A stretch of 64,000 bases of DNA from G963676655 sp963678305 (lineage in GTDB: Bacteria > Verrucomicrobiota > Lentisphaeria > Victivallales > Victivallaceae), in assembly GCA_963678305.2 (NCBI GenBank), contig CAXXVV010000012.1, positions 591,791 to 655,790 of the forward strand, written 5' to 3'. The notes beneath the pieces are model-generated. The model was not told the DNA's origin and made no database searches. It worked only from the letters and a program-made list of their open reading frames with translations. Below, piece after piece: positions 44,020-52,450 of this stretch; the first letter of the stretch is position 1; each line of letters starts with the position of its first letter. The position numbers and the translations under genes are program-made.

Positions 44020-45174
44020 TCACTGCTTATTTTTGTAGCCTGTTTTGAGATTACTAGTTGACATTTCTTGTTGTCCCTGCTGGATACGCGGTCCATTTAC
44101 TGCATACAGCCAAAGACATTTACCAATAACGTCGTAGGATGCTAGCATACAACGACCGTTTGTCCAGGTGGTATAGCGAATCCAACCAATATTTTTTTGT
44201 AGATAAGGTGTCCATTTCGTTTTTGTTGTTGATTCAAGAATTGTTCTGATTAGTACTTGCGGTATGCTTGTCTGGTTATCGTTTAAGCTGACAAAGCGTG
44301 ACATATTTAACGTAAAAAAATCTCCTTTATCCACAGTATCTTTTTTTAGAAGACTAAACTTTTGATATTCCTTTCTCCATTCGGAAAATTTTGCGGCGAA
44401 TTTTTTAATAGCGTCCTTATTCAGCATTTGAATAAACATTTCAGTTGAGCTTGATTCATTAAAGGTCTCATCTATGCTGGAGTTAACTCCGTTTTTATAG
44501 TATTTATTAAAGTCAACAGCAAAAGTGACATTTATAATATAATTGTTTTTTTCAAATTCAACCTGCTTGTAACTGTAGTATGAGTATGGAGAACCCCAGG
44601 TTTTAACATATTTGGAGTACTTGGAAAATAAAGGGACACAGATTTCTTTTGCTGACTCTATTTGCTTTTTACTGACATTTTTCTGGAAACTGGTTAATTT
44701 TTCCACTACCAGCTGATTACGGGAACAAGAATAGAGTATCGCGATAAACTTTTCATTGCCTGACATCGCAAAGTATACGGCCCACTGAGGAGATAAATCC
44801 TTGCTTTTATGCCATTTTGATTTCAGGTTGCCTTGAAGGATTGAATCAAGAAATTTATTGTCAATTTTTTCTGTGTTTTTTAATTTTTCCAGAAAGTTTA
44901 ATTTATCAGAGAAACTTTTGTATTTTAAAAGCTGGGGCATAAGGTGCGATTTCAAAACAGTATAGTTTTCTCTATATGAACAGCCATTTTGGTACATTAC
45001 AAATACTGCTAAACCATTTTTACAGAACAATCCGGCTTCGCCATATTCATCTTTAAAATAGTTTAACGGTTTCCCGTATCGTTTGACGCTCTGCTCATAG
45101 GTATCGCCGATTATTGCGTTAGAAGTTGAAATTGTAAAAATGTATATTACTGAGAAAAAAAATCTATATTTCAT
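44020..45174 (-). CDS. Secreted protein of unknown function
   Basis: A 384-residue protein with signal peptide MKYRFFFSVIYIFTISTSNAIIG. The mature N-terminus GDTYEQSVKRYGKPLNYFKDEYG is a motif I have seen as the start of small domains in secreted proteins of PVC bacteria (D.-x-E-x2-x-RYG-x-P). The rest is a mix of aromatic-rich strands (WIRYTTWTNGRCMLASYDVIGKCLWLYAV near the end). It contains many lysines and few recognised motifs. It starts the minus-strand group of three secreted proteins; the next gene begins 16 bases after its stop. Confidence 0.6.
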   Translation of the reverse strand: MKYRFFFSVIYIFTISTSNAIIGDTYEQSVKRYGKPLNYFKDEYGEAGLFCKNGLAVFVMYQNGCSYRENYTVLKSHLMPQLLKYKSFSDKLNFLEKLKNTEKIDNKFLDSILQGNLKSKWHKSKDLSPQWAVYFAMSGNEKFIAILYSCSRNQLVVEKLTSFQKNVSKKQIESAKEICVPLFSKYSKYVKTWGSPYSYYSYKQVEFEKNNYIINVTFAVDFNKYYKNGVNSSIDETFNESSSTEMFIQMLNKDAIKKFAAKFSEWRKEYQKFSLLKKDTVDKGDFFTLNMSRFVSLNDNQTSIPQVLIRTILESTTKTKWTPYLQKNIGWIRYTTWTNGRCMLASYDVIGKCLWLYAVNGPRIQQGQQEMSTSNLKTGYKNKQ

Positions 45175-45360
45175 TATTAACCTCGCTATGTTTAAAGAAT
45201 TAAAACTAATATATATGTCATAAAAATAAAATCAAATAACATTTTTTTATTCACATCTAATAAGTTGTTATTTTTTGTAGATTGGTTGACAAAAATACTA
45301 TATGATAACGGCTGACTCACATGGTTGTGAGACGCAAAATGACAATTAAAGGAAAATATT

Positions 45361-47568
45361 ATGACAGACCGTAACAAAAATCAATTTGAAAAAACAAACG
45401 CAGAAAAAACAGACGCAGAAAAAACAGGAATGCTAAAATTAGATGATATCCCATATGATGGAAAGCACGATACGAATAGTGACGAGGATATAGAAATTAG
45501 AGCGCTATCAAAAATAGTACCATCGATATATGGCATAAATCCTGTCGAGGCGATGACAGCAATAGATGCGTATCTTGATTTGCAAATCAGGCGGTATCGT
45601 CAGAATGATATAATAAATGAATATAATAATATCAATAGTCAAGTAGAAAAAAAAGAACGAGATGAGGCAAGGTATAAAAAGCGAATAGCACATCGTAATG
45701 AATTGAAGATTTTCTTAAAAACAAGATTAGGTATACCATCCCAAAAGCGTCTTGAAATAGAGTCTTTAATAAAAGACTTGGATAAGCAAATTGAACATTA
45801 TGAGAAAAACAGGGACAAAATTCAATCATTTACAAAGGAACAAGGAGAGCGAGACCAAGAGGATGCTTTGACTAAAAAAAGGTTTGAGAGCTTAAAAAAG
45901 GATAAGATATTAGATGAGGAAGATACAGTTTCGCTTTCTAAAAAACATGCAAACGGATATAGAGGGTATGTAAATCATTTTATAGAAAACATAGATAAAA
46001 CGCGGAAATCTATTGATAATAATGAAAAAAATATTTCAGATGAATCAAAAAAAGCAATGAAAGTAAAAATTGCTGAAATGAGCAATCAACGACTTGAAGC
46101 TACAAAAGAGTTTGAAGAAGCAATAGAAAAGAATGGATTAAAAGAAGGCAGTATTGACTATATCAATGAAGAAATAAAATTGAATAATAAGCGTATTAAA
46201 GCTCAGAATAAATTAATTAGTTTCGCAAAAGAAAATAATTGGGTGTCTGAAATCTTGGGCAATAAAGTAGATGTAAAAAGGTATTTAGAGAAAAATGAAA
46301 AACTCAAGCAAATCCAACAAAAAAAGTTATACACCTTGCGAGAACAGTATAATAATAGTGGATACTCAACATCAAAGGCGCTAGATCTAGTCACTAAAGA
46401 ACAGAATATATATCGTAATGAGAGAGATGAGATTAAAGAAAGACTGGTTATCGAAGAAGATGGAGAAGCTAGAGATATACTTAATAAAAGACTAAAAGAA
46501 GTCCAAGCAAAAGTGTGGGAGTTTGGAGAAAAGGCGCATAACCTTAGATTAAAACTTAAAGAGGAAAAGGAAGAACAAAATGCATCATTACAGAAAAACA
46601 AGGATAAAGGTTTATCATCAGGAAAAAATGTAAAGAGTGATCCAGTAAGTACACAAGACGGGATAACTGCATCAAAGATGGAGGCAATTCCATCAAGTAA
46701 AAGCGTAACTAATATGCCTACAACTGGTCCAGCAATATCTTCAAGCGGAAGTGTTGGTACTTCGTCGGCATCCGGGCAGGGGGGCGTTGCCGCGAATACT
46801 TCGACGGGAAAAGAGGCAGAGCAAGCTCCCGGAGTTGCTGCGGTTGATGGTAAAACCTCTGACACGCAGAATCCGAAAGCTGATGCTGCCGCGCAAACTG
46901 GAATGGGAGGCGATAAATGCAGTTGCTGCGTGGAACTAAAGGCGATCAGGAGTTTTCTTGAAAATTCAAAACTTTCAAGAACGGATAAGGAAAAAGCCGG
47001 AAAGAAACTGGACGAATTTGAGACCATTGTCAGCACGGAAGAGCATAGTGAAGTTTCCGCCGCCGTCGGGAATCTCGCTCCCGAGGCAATCGAGATGTCC
47101 GCCGGTAAGATGATGGAATTCACGGTGCCGGTTGAAAAAATCAACTCATCTCCGGTTTATATGGTTGACGGCGCTTTGAAACCATCCCCGGTCGCAACTG
47201 GCGGCATGACCGTCGAGCAGGATATGATTTACCGCAAAGACGGCGATTACCGCGATTACACCAGAGTCAACGGCAAACCGTTGAAAACATTCAATCCGGA
47301 TGTGGCGAAACGCCATTTCCCGTCATCCCTGAAATCCGCCAAAAATGAGATTAAAGAATCGTTCCGCGATAAAATGAATCAGCCGCTGAACGTCGCCGCC
47401 GCCCCGGTCGGGACTGCCGGTATAGATGATGTCAGGGCCCAGATGACCCGGGTGAAAGAAGCGCCGAGTCCCGGCGAGAACATGCAAGCGGTGTTGAACA
47501 GAATGGGGCAAACCCTGAAACACATTGATACGGTTCTGAATAATCGTCTGCCGGGAGATAACTTTTGA
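45361..47568 (+). CDS. Large coiled-coil protein with mosaic base composition
   Basis: A 735-residue protein without signal peptide. Residues 90-420 are almost entirely charged helix (for example KKERDEARYKKRIAHRNELKIFLKTRLG), probably coiled coil. Residues 430-525 are a Ser/Thr/Ala/Gly-rich linker, and a cysteine cluster CSCC stands at about 520. The C-terminal 200 residues are a different, folded-looking part ending VLNRMGQTLKHIDTVLNNRLPGDNF, similar in style to the end of phage tape-measure proteins. The DNA is AT-rich up to about 46740 and clearly GC-richer after, as though two genes had been joined. AAAGGA precedes the ATG. Family not recognised. Confidence 0.6.
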   Translation: MTDRNKNQFEKTNAEKTDAEKTGMLKLDDIPYDGKHDTNSDEDIEIRALSKIVPSIYGINPVEAMTAIDAYLDLQIRRYRQNDIINEYNNINSQVEKKERDEARYKKRIAHRNELKIFLKTRLGIPSQKRLEIESLIKDLDKQIEHYEKNRDKIQSFTKEQGERDQEDALTKKRFESLKKDKILDEEDTVSLSKKHANGYRGYVNHFIENIDKTRKSIDNNEKNISDESKKAMKVKIAEMSNQRLEATKEFEEAIEKNGLKEGSIDYINEEIKLNNKRIKAQNKLISFAKENNWVSEILGNKVDVKRYLEKNEKLKQIQQKKLYTLREQYNNSGYSTSKALDLVTKEQNIYRNERDEIKERLVIEEDGEARDILNKRLKEVQAKVWEFGEKAHNLRLKLKEEKEEQNASLQKNKDKGLSSGKNVKSDPVSTQDGITASKMEAIPSSKSVTNMPTTGPAISSSGSVGTSSASGQGGVAANTSTGKEAEQAPGVAAVDGKTSDTQNPKADAAAQTGMGGDKCSCCVELKAIRSFLENSKLSRTDKEKAGKKLDEFETIVSTEEHSEVSAAVGNLAPEAIEMSAGKMMEFTVPVEKINSSPVYMVDGALKPSPVATGGMTVEQDMIYRKDGDYRDYTRVNGKPLKTFNPDVAKRHFPSSLKSAKNEIKESFRDKMNQPLNVAAAPVGTAGIDDVRAQMTRVKEAPSPGENMQAVLNRMGQTLKHIDTVLNNRLPGDNF

Positions 47569-47602
47569 GCTTAAAGCTTTAAGGATTAAAGATCAAAGAT
47601 GT

Positions 47603-47842
47603 CGAACATTGAACATTGAACATCGAATGAAAGAAATACGAAAAAATTTGCTCTGGTCATCCATCCTTGGAGGGCGAAACTCCGTTGAGCCGGACATGTC
47701 GCGCTGCCAGTTGGCTCGTGGGTCTTTCGCTCCCCACAAAAATACATCGAACATTAACATCGAATGGAGGTAAAGACTAAAAGATTAAAACTGTAGAACA
47801 TCGAACAACGAACAACGAACATCGAACACCGAACATCGAATG
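47603..47842 (+). repeat. GAACATC-type 7-base-period repeats
   Basis: Three clusters of the 7-base unit GAACATC or close variants: 47604-47628, 47745-47765 and, most regular, 47795-47842 (GAACATC GAACAAC GAACAAC and so on). They lie in a 522-base gene-free gap (47569-48090) that also contains other low-complexity stretches (AATTTCTAATT runs near 47975 and 48045, and a hairpin CTGACT/AGTCAG near 48020). Such repeats are scattered in many environmental genomes; their function is unknown. Confidence 0.5.
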
Positions 47843-48090
47843 GGGAATAGGCTTAAAGATTAAAGATGAAGGATGAACGTTGGCAACGAAGTGAACGCGA
47901 GCATTGCGCAGGGCAACATTGAAATAAAAACAACAGGGATAAAAAGGGATGTGCCCTTTTCCGACATTTCTGATTATTAATTTCTAATTACTAATTACAA
48001 CGGAGCGTAGCGCCAGAGGCTGACTGAAAGTCAGAGCGCAGCGTCAATTTCTAATTAAAAACAATTCGTGACTCAATATAGGGGAAAACA

Positions 48091-48960
48091 ATGAAAATAA
48101 ATAAAATTACCAGTGGGCGTGCGCAAAGCCTGATGAATGACGGTTCGTTTATGAAAAAATTTAAAACCGATCCGGTTTTATTGCGTCTGCTGCATGAACC
48201 CAAAACCGCGGCGGCAGTAAGTAACTATGAACTGACGCTGGTCAACAGCTATGAGGTTTATATCGGGAAATACGCGTTTCCGCCGCTGACTATCGGCGGT
48301 TTGAGTTTGCTTGATCTGCTGGATTCGCCGTTGATTGCCCAGGTTGAAAAAGATGCCGAACCACCGCCGATGACCGGGCTGGATATTTGCAAAGCCTTGT
48401 ATATCCTGGCGACAAGGGAAGACGCGGCGGCTCAGATAGGTCGAATTGCCGGACTGCGCTTCGAACTGGAATGCCTTCGCGAGCAGGAAATAGACACGCC
48501 TGATTCCTATATAGCCGCCAAACGGGAGGAGATAAACAATCAAATTAAAATCCGGGAGGAGGAGTTTGAAAATTCGGCGCTGACATTAATCCTGGATTAT
48601 CGGGATATTGATTTGGACTCGGTTTTTTCATTGTTCAATAAACTGCTTTTACAGCCCGGCGGTTTCGGAATGATCCCGGACACCGCGCGAAAACTGCCGA
48701 CAAAGGTCCCGCGCCGTTTTGGTTCCGACTGGTTGACCGGATTGGTTTCCCAGGTATCGGAAATGACCAATGACAGTTCGTTTCACATCAAATGGCGGAT
48801 GTCGCTGGCGGAAGTCAGTTATTATGTGGTGCAGGGCTTGCGCAAAGCCGGAGTCCGGGGCATTCAGGCGCGAACGCGGTCCGGTGACGCCATGAAACGG
48901 ACAAAAGAGCTGATGATTGAACATATCGAAGAAAGAAGACAGCGACGAGCCGCCAGGTAG
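48091..48960 (+). CDS. Phage tail assembly chaperone-like protein
   Basis: A 289-residue cytosolic protein. Its layout is that of tail assembly chaperone proteins coded just before tape-measure genes in some phages: YAFPPLTIGGLSLLDLLDSPLI, then LDICKALYILATREDAA, a charged helical middle (REQEIDTPDSYIAAKREEINNQIKIREEEFE), and FHIKWRMSLAEVSYYVVQGLRKAGVRG near the end. It is base-rich at the C-terminus (HIEERRQRRAAR). There is no other clear phage gene, except possibly the C-terminal part of the gene before it. Most likely part of a phage remnant or domesticated tail module; the call rests on pattern only. Confidence 0.4.
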   Translation: MKINKITSGRAQSLMNDGSFMKKFKTDPVLLRLLHEPKTAAAVSNYELTLVNSYEVYIGKYAFPPLTIGGLSLLDLLDSPLIAQVEKDAEPPPMTGLDICKALYILATREDAAAQIGRIAGLRFELECLREQEIDTPDSYIAAKREEINNQIKIREEEFENSALTLILDYRDIDLDSVFSLFNKLLLQPGGFGMIPDTARKLPTKVPRRFGSDWLTGLVSQVSEMTNDSSFHIKWRMSLAEVSYYVVQGLRKAGVRGIQARTRSGDAMKRTKELMIEHIEERRQRRAAR

Positions 48961-48991
48961 TCGATACAGTTCAGTTCTTCTTTACTTACTC

Positions 48992-49030
48992 AACCATTGA
49001 AAATCCAAAGTATTTTCAATGGTTTTTTGT
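48992..49030 (+). terminator. Rho-independent terminator
   Basis: AACCATTGAAAAT and ATTTTCAATGGTT form a perfect 13-bp stem around CCAAAGT and are followed by TTTTGTG. It ends the gene at 48091-48960. Confidence 0.85.
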
Positions 49031-49063
49031 GTCTTTTCGTGGTTTTCGTGGTTGAAAAGCCTT
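49027..49063 (-). repeat. Dispersed ACCACGAAA-type repeat, copy 2
   Basis: On the minus strand this reads CTTTTCAACCACGAAAACC followed by ACGAAAAGACAC, directly after the terminator. It belongs with the stretches at 41692-41722 and 52260-52281. Confidence 0.45.
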
Positions 49064-49170
49064 TGTTTGTAAGATCTGCCGGAAAAATTCATTTATTTTT
49101 TATATATGGTACTTGCCTTTTTGTATGACGATGTTATATTACAAATCTTCTGAAAAATGAAGAGAAGTGT

Positions 49171-49247
49171 GCCGGATTAGCTCAGTTGGTTAGAGCATCG
49201 GAATCATAATCCGAGTGTCCGCGGTTCAAGTCCGTGATCCGGTACCA
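49171..49247 (+). tRNA. tRNA with anticodon CAT (probably elongator tRNA-Met)
   Basis: Acceptor arms GCCGGAT and ATCCGGT pair (one G-U); D-arm GCTCAGTTGGTTAGAGC; anticodon stem TCGGA/TCCGA with loop ATCATAA, anticodon CAT; T-arm GCGGTTCAAGTCCGT; CCA encoded. It lacks the initiator mark of a C-A mismatch at the first pair. Elongator Met is more likely, but tRNA-Ile with lysidine at the anticodon cannot be excluded. It stands alone, right after a phage-like gene and repeats. Confidence 0.9.
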
Positions 49248-49372
49248 TTTTTTTTCTCAAAACACCCCGCAAAAGTACCGTTTATTACCGTTTTCGATTT
49301 TCAAATTGCAAAAAAATGGTTACCTCATAAAAAAACGTATTTTTAAAGGTGACCTAAATATTTAAAAACGGA

Positions 49373-49579
49373 TCAACGAATTCTTGATACTTTTTTACTT
49401 CCGCATGCGCAGCAACGCCAGCCACCAAATTTGATTGAACATAAAATCCATATTATTATCCAAAAACCCATAGTTAAAATTGTAAGTAGTAAATGGAGAA
49501 TATGATTTGTCCCGGGTCTTTCAACTTTTCTATTTGCATTGCACAACTTACAAAAACCGGATTTATATTGCATTGCCAT
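49373..49579 (-). CDS. Small zinc-ribbon membrane protein
   Basis: A 68-residue protein: an N-terminal CKLC knuckle, RPGTNHILHLLLTILTMGFWIIIWIL as a single membrane hairpin or span, and a C-terminal CCACG. The order 'CxxC - hydrophobic NHILHLLLsilT.GfW - CxxCG' recurs in many small bacterial proteins, similar in outline to LITAF-type domains, in which the cysteines come together on one side of the membrane and bind zinc. AAGGGGG precedes the ATG. It is a single gene; function unknown. Confidence 0.65.
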   Translation of the reverse strand: MAMQYKSGFCKLCNANRKVERPGTNHILHLLLTILTMGFWIIIWILCSIKFGGWRCCACGSKKVSRIR

Positions 49580-49685
49580 ATTATCCCCCTTATGATTTAT
49601 GATTAGCCTGACTCCGTATATAAAAAAATATAAACGGATTATCCAACCGAGTCAAACTGAAAAAGGTATTTTGTCTAAAAAATGC

Positions 49686-49807
49686 GCCTCATCGACGGTT
49701 TATGCCGTAAATCATAATTCCCTCACGCTCGAAATCTCCGGCAGTTGATAGATTTTTAATTTGAAGTATTCACGATCCCGGAACCCGTATGGCCTCATCG
49801 ACGGTTT
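49686..49807 (+). repeat. Direct repeat of 16 bases, 106 bases apart
   Basis: GCCTCATCGACGGTTT occurs at 49686-49701 and 49792-49807 in the gene-poor interval 49580-50235. No coding frame of note lies there. The pair may mark the ends of a small deleted or inserted piece; no further copies are visible. Confidence 0.4.
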
Positions 49808-49906
49808 GTACTCTTGTTCTCTATTTATATTGTTTTGATTAAGCCATAAAAAGAACCCGATTCAGGTAGCAAGAGTAAAATTCAATCGCAAGCAATTTAA
49901 AACTTC

Positions 49907-49998
49907 TCATGAAATATACAAAAAAATAGATGCCATTTACAAAATTTAGTGTATGTTTCATGCTGTTTTTCCAAAATTAACGATATATACTATTTCTA
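49907..49998 (-). promoter_or_regulatory. Orphan AraC-gene-type promoter region (copy A)
   Basis: Over about 90 bases this stretch aligns without gaps to the sequence just upstream of the AraC regulator gene (61993-62084), with 17 identical bases AAATATACAAAAAAATA and the word TTTACAAAA. Read on the minus strand, two TTTTGTA words stand exactly 21 bases apart, then an ATG follows (49910-49908) at the same spacing as in the AraC gene. Here that ATG opens only a frame of 23 codons (MRSFKLLAIEF...), so the gene it once served has probably been lost. It may still bind the AraC protein and act on the gene at 50236. Confidence 0.5.
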
Positions 49999-50235
49999 TA
50001 TTTTACAATTTTAGAATCTTCCATGAAAGTTTTCTGATAATACAAGTCAACAGGGTAAATTCTAATATGAACAAAACAGACAATAATATATGTGCTTTGG
50101 AAATGTATATTAAAAGAGAGAAATGCGTTTATTTTCTGTTGTAACCATGAATAATCAATGATTGAGGTTGAAAAATAATAAAAAATCTTTAAAATAGATT
50201 ATATAGATATAGCGTTATCATTTGGAAAAATAAGT

Positions 50236-52290
50236 TTGAAATTCATGAATATTATAAATACAGGTTCGAGCGAATCTTTATGTACTTACCTGAAATTACT
50301 CCCTGATGAAAATCCATTTGAAATTGGGCACAAACCGTTACGGCTTAATTTTCTGGTAAGAACTTGTGGAAAAGTAATAATTAAATACTCTCGCATTGCT
50401 CAAAAAAAGATTAAGATTGTCTTTATCGACCCGACTGGGCAAAGGCATCAAAAAACTATACAAAAACAATGCGGGAAAATTGAGTTTAGAAATCCTGCAC
50501 AAGGTGAATGGTCGATTGTTTTGCTCGGGAATGAGGCGGAGAAGATAAAGTTTGACTTCTCCGGAAATTCTAGTTTTTATTGTTATCCACATACCAGGAG
50601 TCCGTTGACGATTGAACCTGGAGAACCGGGAATTGTTGATTTATATATAGAGGTTCCCCAATATATGAGTGACTTTATGTTTTCAGCAACCGGAGGTATT
50701 TCCAAGTTGGAATTTCATAACCTGGCCGGGAACAAAGTTTTGTGCGAACCTGTCAATGGGAAGCCTTATCTCGCTTCCGCGAAAAACAGGTTCGTATATA
50801 AAATCAGGCCGGAAAATAAATCAGACCGGCTTATCAATTTGAGAATTTATCACCAGGGTACTCCGTTGACCGTTGCAATCAGAGAGAGGATGAGGTTTTT
50901 CTTCAGTTCTCCTGCAGAAGCATTGCCTTATGCCGGAGTTTGTTTGGAAACGGTTGATGAAGACAACGGTTTTTTCCCGTGTAGAATAAATATCTTCAGA
51001 GATAATCAATGGTGGAAGGCGGTATATACAGAAGTTCCTGGTCAAAATATTTATCTTCCGCCCGGGAATTATATGTTTCAGGCGGAACATGGATATGAGT
51101 ATATTCCCGTCAGGAAATATGTAACTGCAACCCCGGAGCTGCGGACAAAATTACTGTTTAAAGTCAGAAAAGGGTTGTTTCGGGCTGAAAATTGCTATTG
51201 TGGAGACATTCATGTACACTCGACCGTATCCGACGGAACCGGAACTATCGCAGAACTCTTCCATGCCGCCAAATGCAACGGTCTTGACTGGATGGCTTTT
51301 TCCGATCATGCCAATCGTAGCTACAAGGAAACTTGTCCTGAAGGCATGAAACTGGTCAAAAAGTTGTCAGGCCGCAACGGGGTGATCGGTATCCCCGGCG
51401 TTGAAACTGATACGCATTATCCGCAAAATCACTATAATGCATTAAATATCAAGGATTTTGTCCATCCCGAAAAAGAAGTGGTAAATCAAGAGAACGGAGC
51501 AGCGGAACTTGTTCCCAAAAGTGTTGCTGAAGTATTTAGTGAAGTTATGAAACAGGACAGCCGTCAGCGCCCTGTTATTTGCGTTTTAAACCATCCGATG
51601 CACGGAGCGTGTGAGGGTGAAAAAGTATTACGGGAGCATGATTGTTTTAAAATCTTTGAAGTATCGACCGGCAATCACCATTACAGTTTGAAGCAGCGTT
51701 TGTTGGAAATATGGTTTGATCTGCTGAATCAGGGGCGGCGTCTAAGCGCCGTTGCCGGAACAGACACTCATCATTTTGATTATTATCCTCCGGGAGCTGA
51801 ACGTGTATATTGTTATGTCAAAGGCAGACCGAGCCGTAAAAAGATAATTGAAGCGTTGCGGGACGGGCGCAGTTTTTGTGTTTGGGCTCCGGTTCTACCG
51901 GTTTTGAAAGTTAATGGATCTATGTCTGGAGATACGGTTTTTTTCAGTGAAAATTCCAGGGAAATAAAGATTGAAATGAGTTGTCAAAGCTTGTTGCCTC
52001 TGGATCGTATCGATTTAGTGTTCAATGGAGATGTTGTCGAAAGCATGACAGTTGAAGACCAGATCGAAACTAATTCGGCGGATTGGGAATATCCGGTGAA
52101 TGCTTCATCCGTATTTGATGTAAATAAAAAAACTGGACTCGTATGCACTGATTCAGGGTGGCTGCTGCTGCTGGTATATCTCAGAGGCCGGAAAGGACAT
52201 TATGCTGTGACCAATCCTGTATATATAGAGGAAAAACATGAGTCATGCGAAATACAAATATTAACCACTGAAGACACGGATAATCGTTGA
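50236..52290 (+). CDS. PHP-domain metallohydrolase (CehA/McbA type) with N-terminal beta domains
   Basis: A 684-residue cytosolic protein. The first 310 residues are beta-rich with no recognised family (WSIVLLGNEAEKIKFDFSG, YVTATPELRTKLLFKV). From residue 315 the PHP metal-binding motifs appear in order: GDIHVHSTVSDGTG, AFSDHANR, GIPGVETDTHYP, LNHPMHG and AGTDTHHFD. They form a trinuclear metal site that in this family cleaves phosphoesters or esters. A small beta domain ends the protein. Start: TTG 50236 with GGAAA 8 bases before, or ATG 50245. The last residues (LTTEDTDNR) are encoded by the dispersed repeat at 52260. First gene of the catabolic locus. Confidence 0.8.
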   Translation: MKFMNIINTGSSESLCTYLKLLPDENPFEIGHKPLRLNFLVRTCGKVIIKYSRIAQKKIKIVFIDPTGQRHQKTIQKQCGKIEFRNPAQGEWSIVLLGNEAEKIKFDFSGNSSFYCYPHTRSPLTIEPGEPGIVDLYIEVPQYMSDFMFSATGGISKLEFHNLAGNKVLCEPVNGKPYLASAKNRFVYKIRPENKSDRLINLRIYHQGTPLTVAIRERMRFFFSSPAEALPYAGVCLETVDEDNGFFPCRINIFRDNQWWKAVYTEVPGQNIYLPPGNYMFQAEHGYEYIPVRKYVTATPELRTKLLFKVRKGLFRAENCYCGDIHVHSTVSDGTGTIAELFHAAKCNGLDWMAFSDHANRSYKETCPEGMKLVKKLSGRNGVIGIPGVETDTHYPQNHYNALNIKDFVHPEKEVVNQENGAAELVPKSVAEVFSEVMKQDSRQRPVICVLNHPMHGACEGEKVLREHDCFKIFEVSTGNHHYSLKQRLLEIWFDLLNQGRRLSAVAGTDTHHFDYYPPGAERVYCYVKGRPSRKKIIEALRDGRSFCVWAPVLPVLKVNGSMSGDTVFFSENSREIKIEMSCQSLLPLDRIDLVFNGDVVESMTVEDQIETNSADWEYPVNASSVFDVNKKTGLVCTDSGWLLLLVYLRGRKGHYAVTNPVYIEEKHESCEIQILTTEDTDNR
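52260..52281 (+). repeat. Dispersed ACCACGAAA-type repeat, copy 3, inside the end of a gene
   Basis: TTAACCACTGAAGACACGGA forms the last codons of the PHP gene at 50236-52290. It is the same type of sequence as at 41692 and 49027. After it, 52320-52400 has further low-complexity words (CTTCATGATCTTCATGG) and no gene. Confidence 0.4.
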
Positions 52291-52450
52291 AATAAGTTTT
52301 TTTATTTTTCAGCTTGAGCTGAAAACTTAAATACTTCTTCATGATCTTCATGGGTTGCCTTCGCTAGCTCAGGCTCAGACTGCGCTAGTCATGGTGTAAA
52401 TAATAGTTTTGTATAAGTCTGATAGAGGAAAAACAATAAAGGAAACAATT

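Noticed and set aside
46203..47144. Open frame of 313 codons on the minus strand inside the coiled-coil gene
   Set aside because: Serine/phenylalanine-rich translation is what the complement of Lys/Glu-rich helical coding gives; no start signal.
47603..47842. CRISPR array
   Set aside because: The units are 7 bases without spacers of constant length, and there are no cas genes in the window.
49171..49247. Attachment site of an integrated element at the tRNA
   Set aside because: No second copy of the tRNA 3' end and no integrase gene can be found in the window.
49953..50144. Small plus-strand frame of 63 codons before the PHP gene
   Set aside because: AT-rich, no ribosome site, overlaps the conserved AraC-type promoter region; composition is that of non-coding DNA.
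52409..52450. Longer N-terminus of the ceramidase-like fusion (start at 52409)
   Set aside because: The extra 14 residues are hydrophilic and include the AAAGGA ribosome site of the ATG at 52451; the domain itself begins SVFLAGASEIDITPP.
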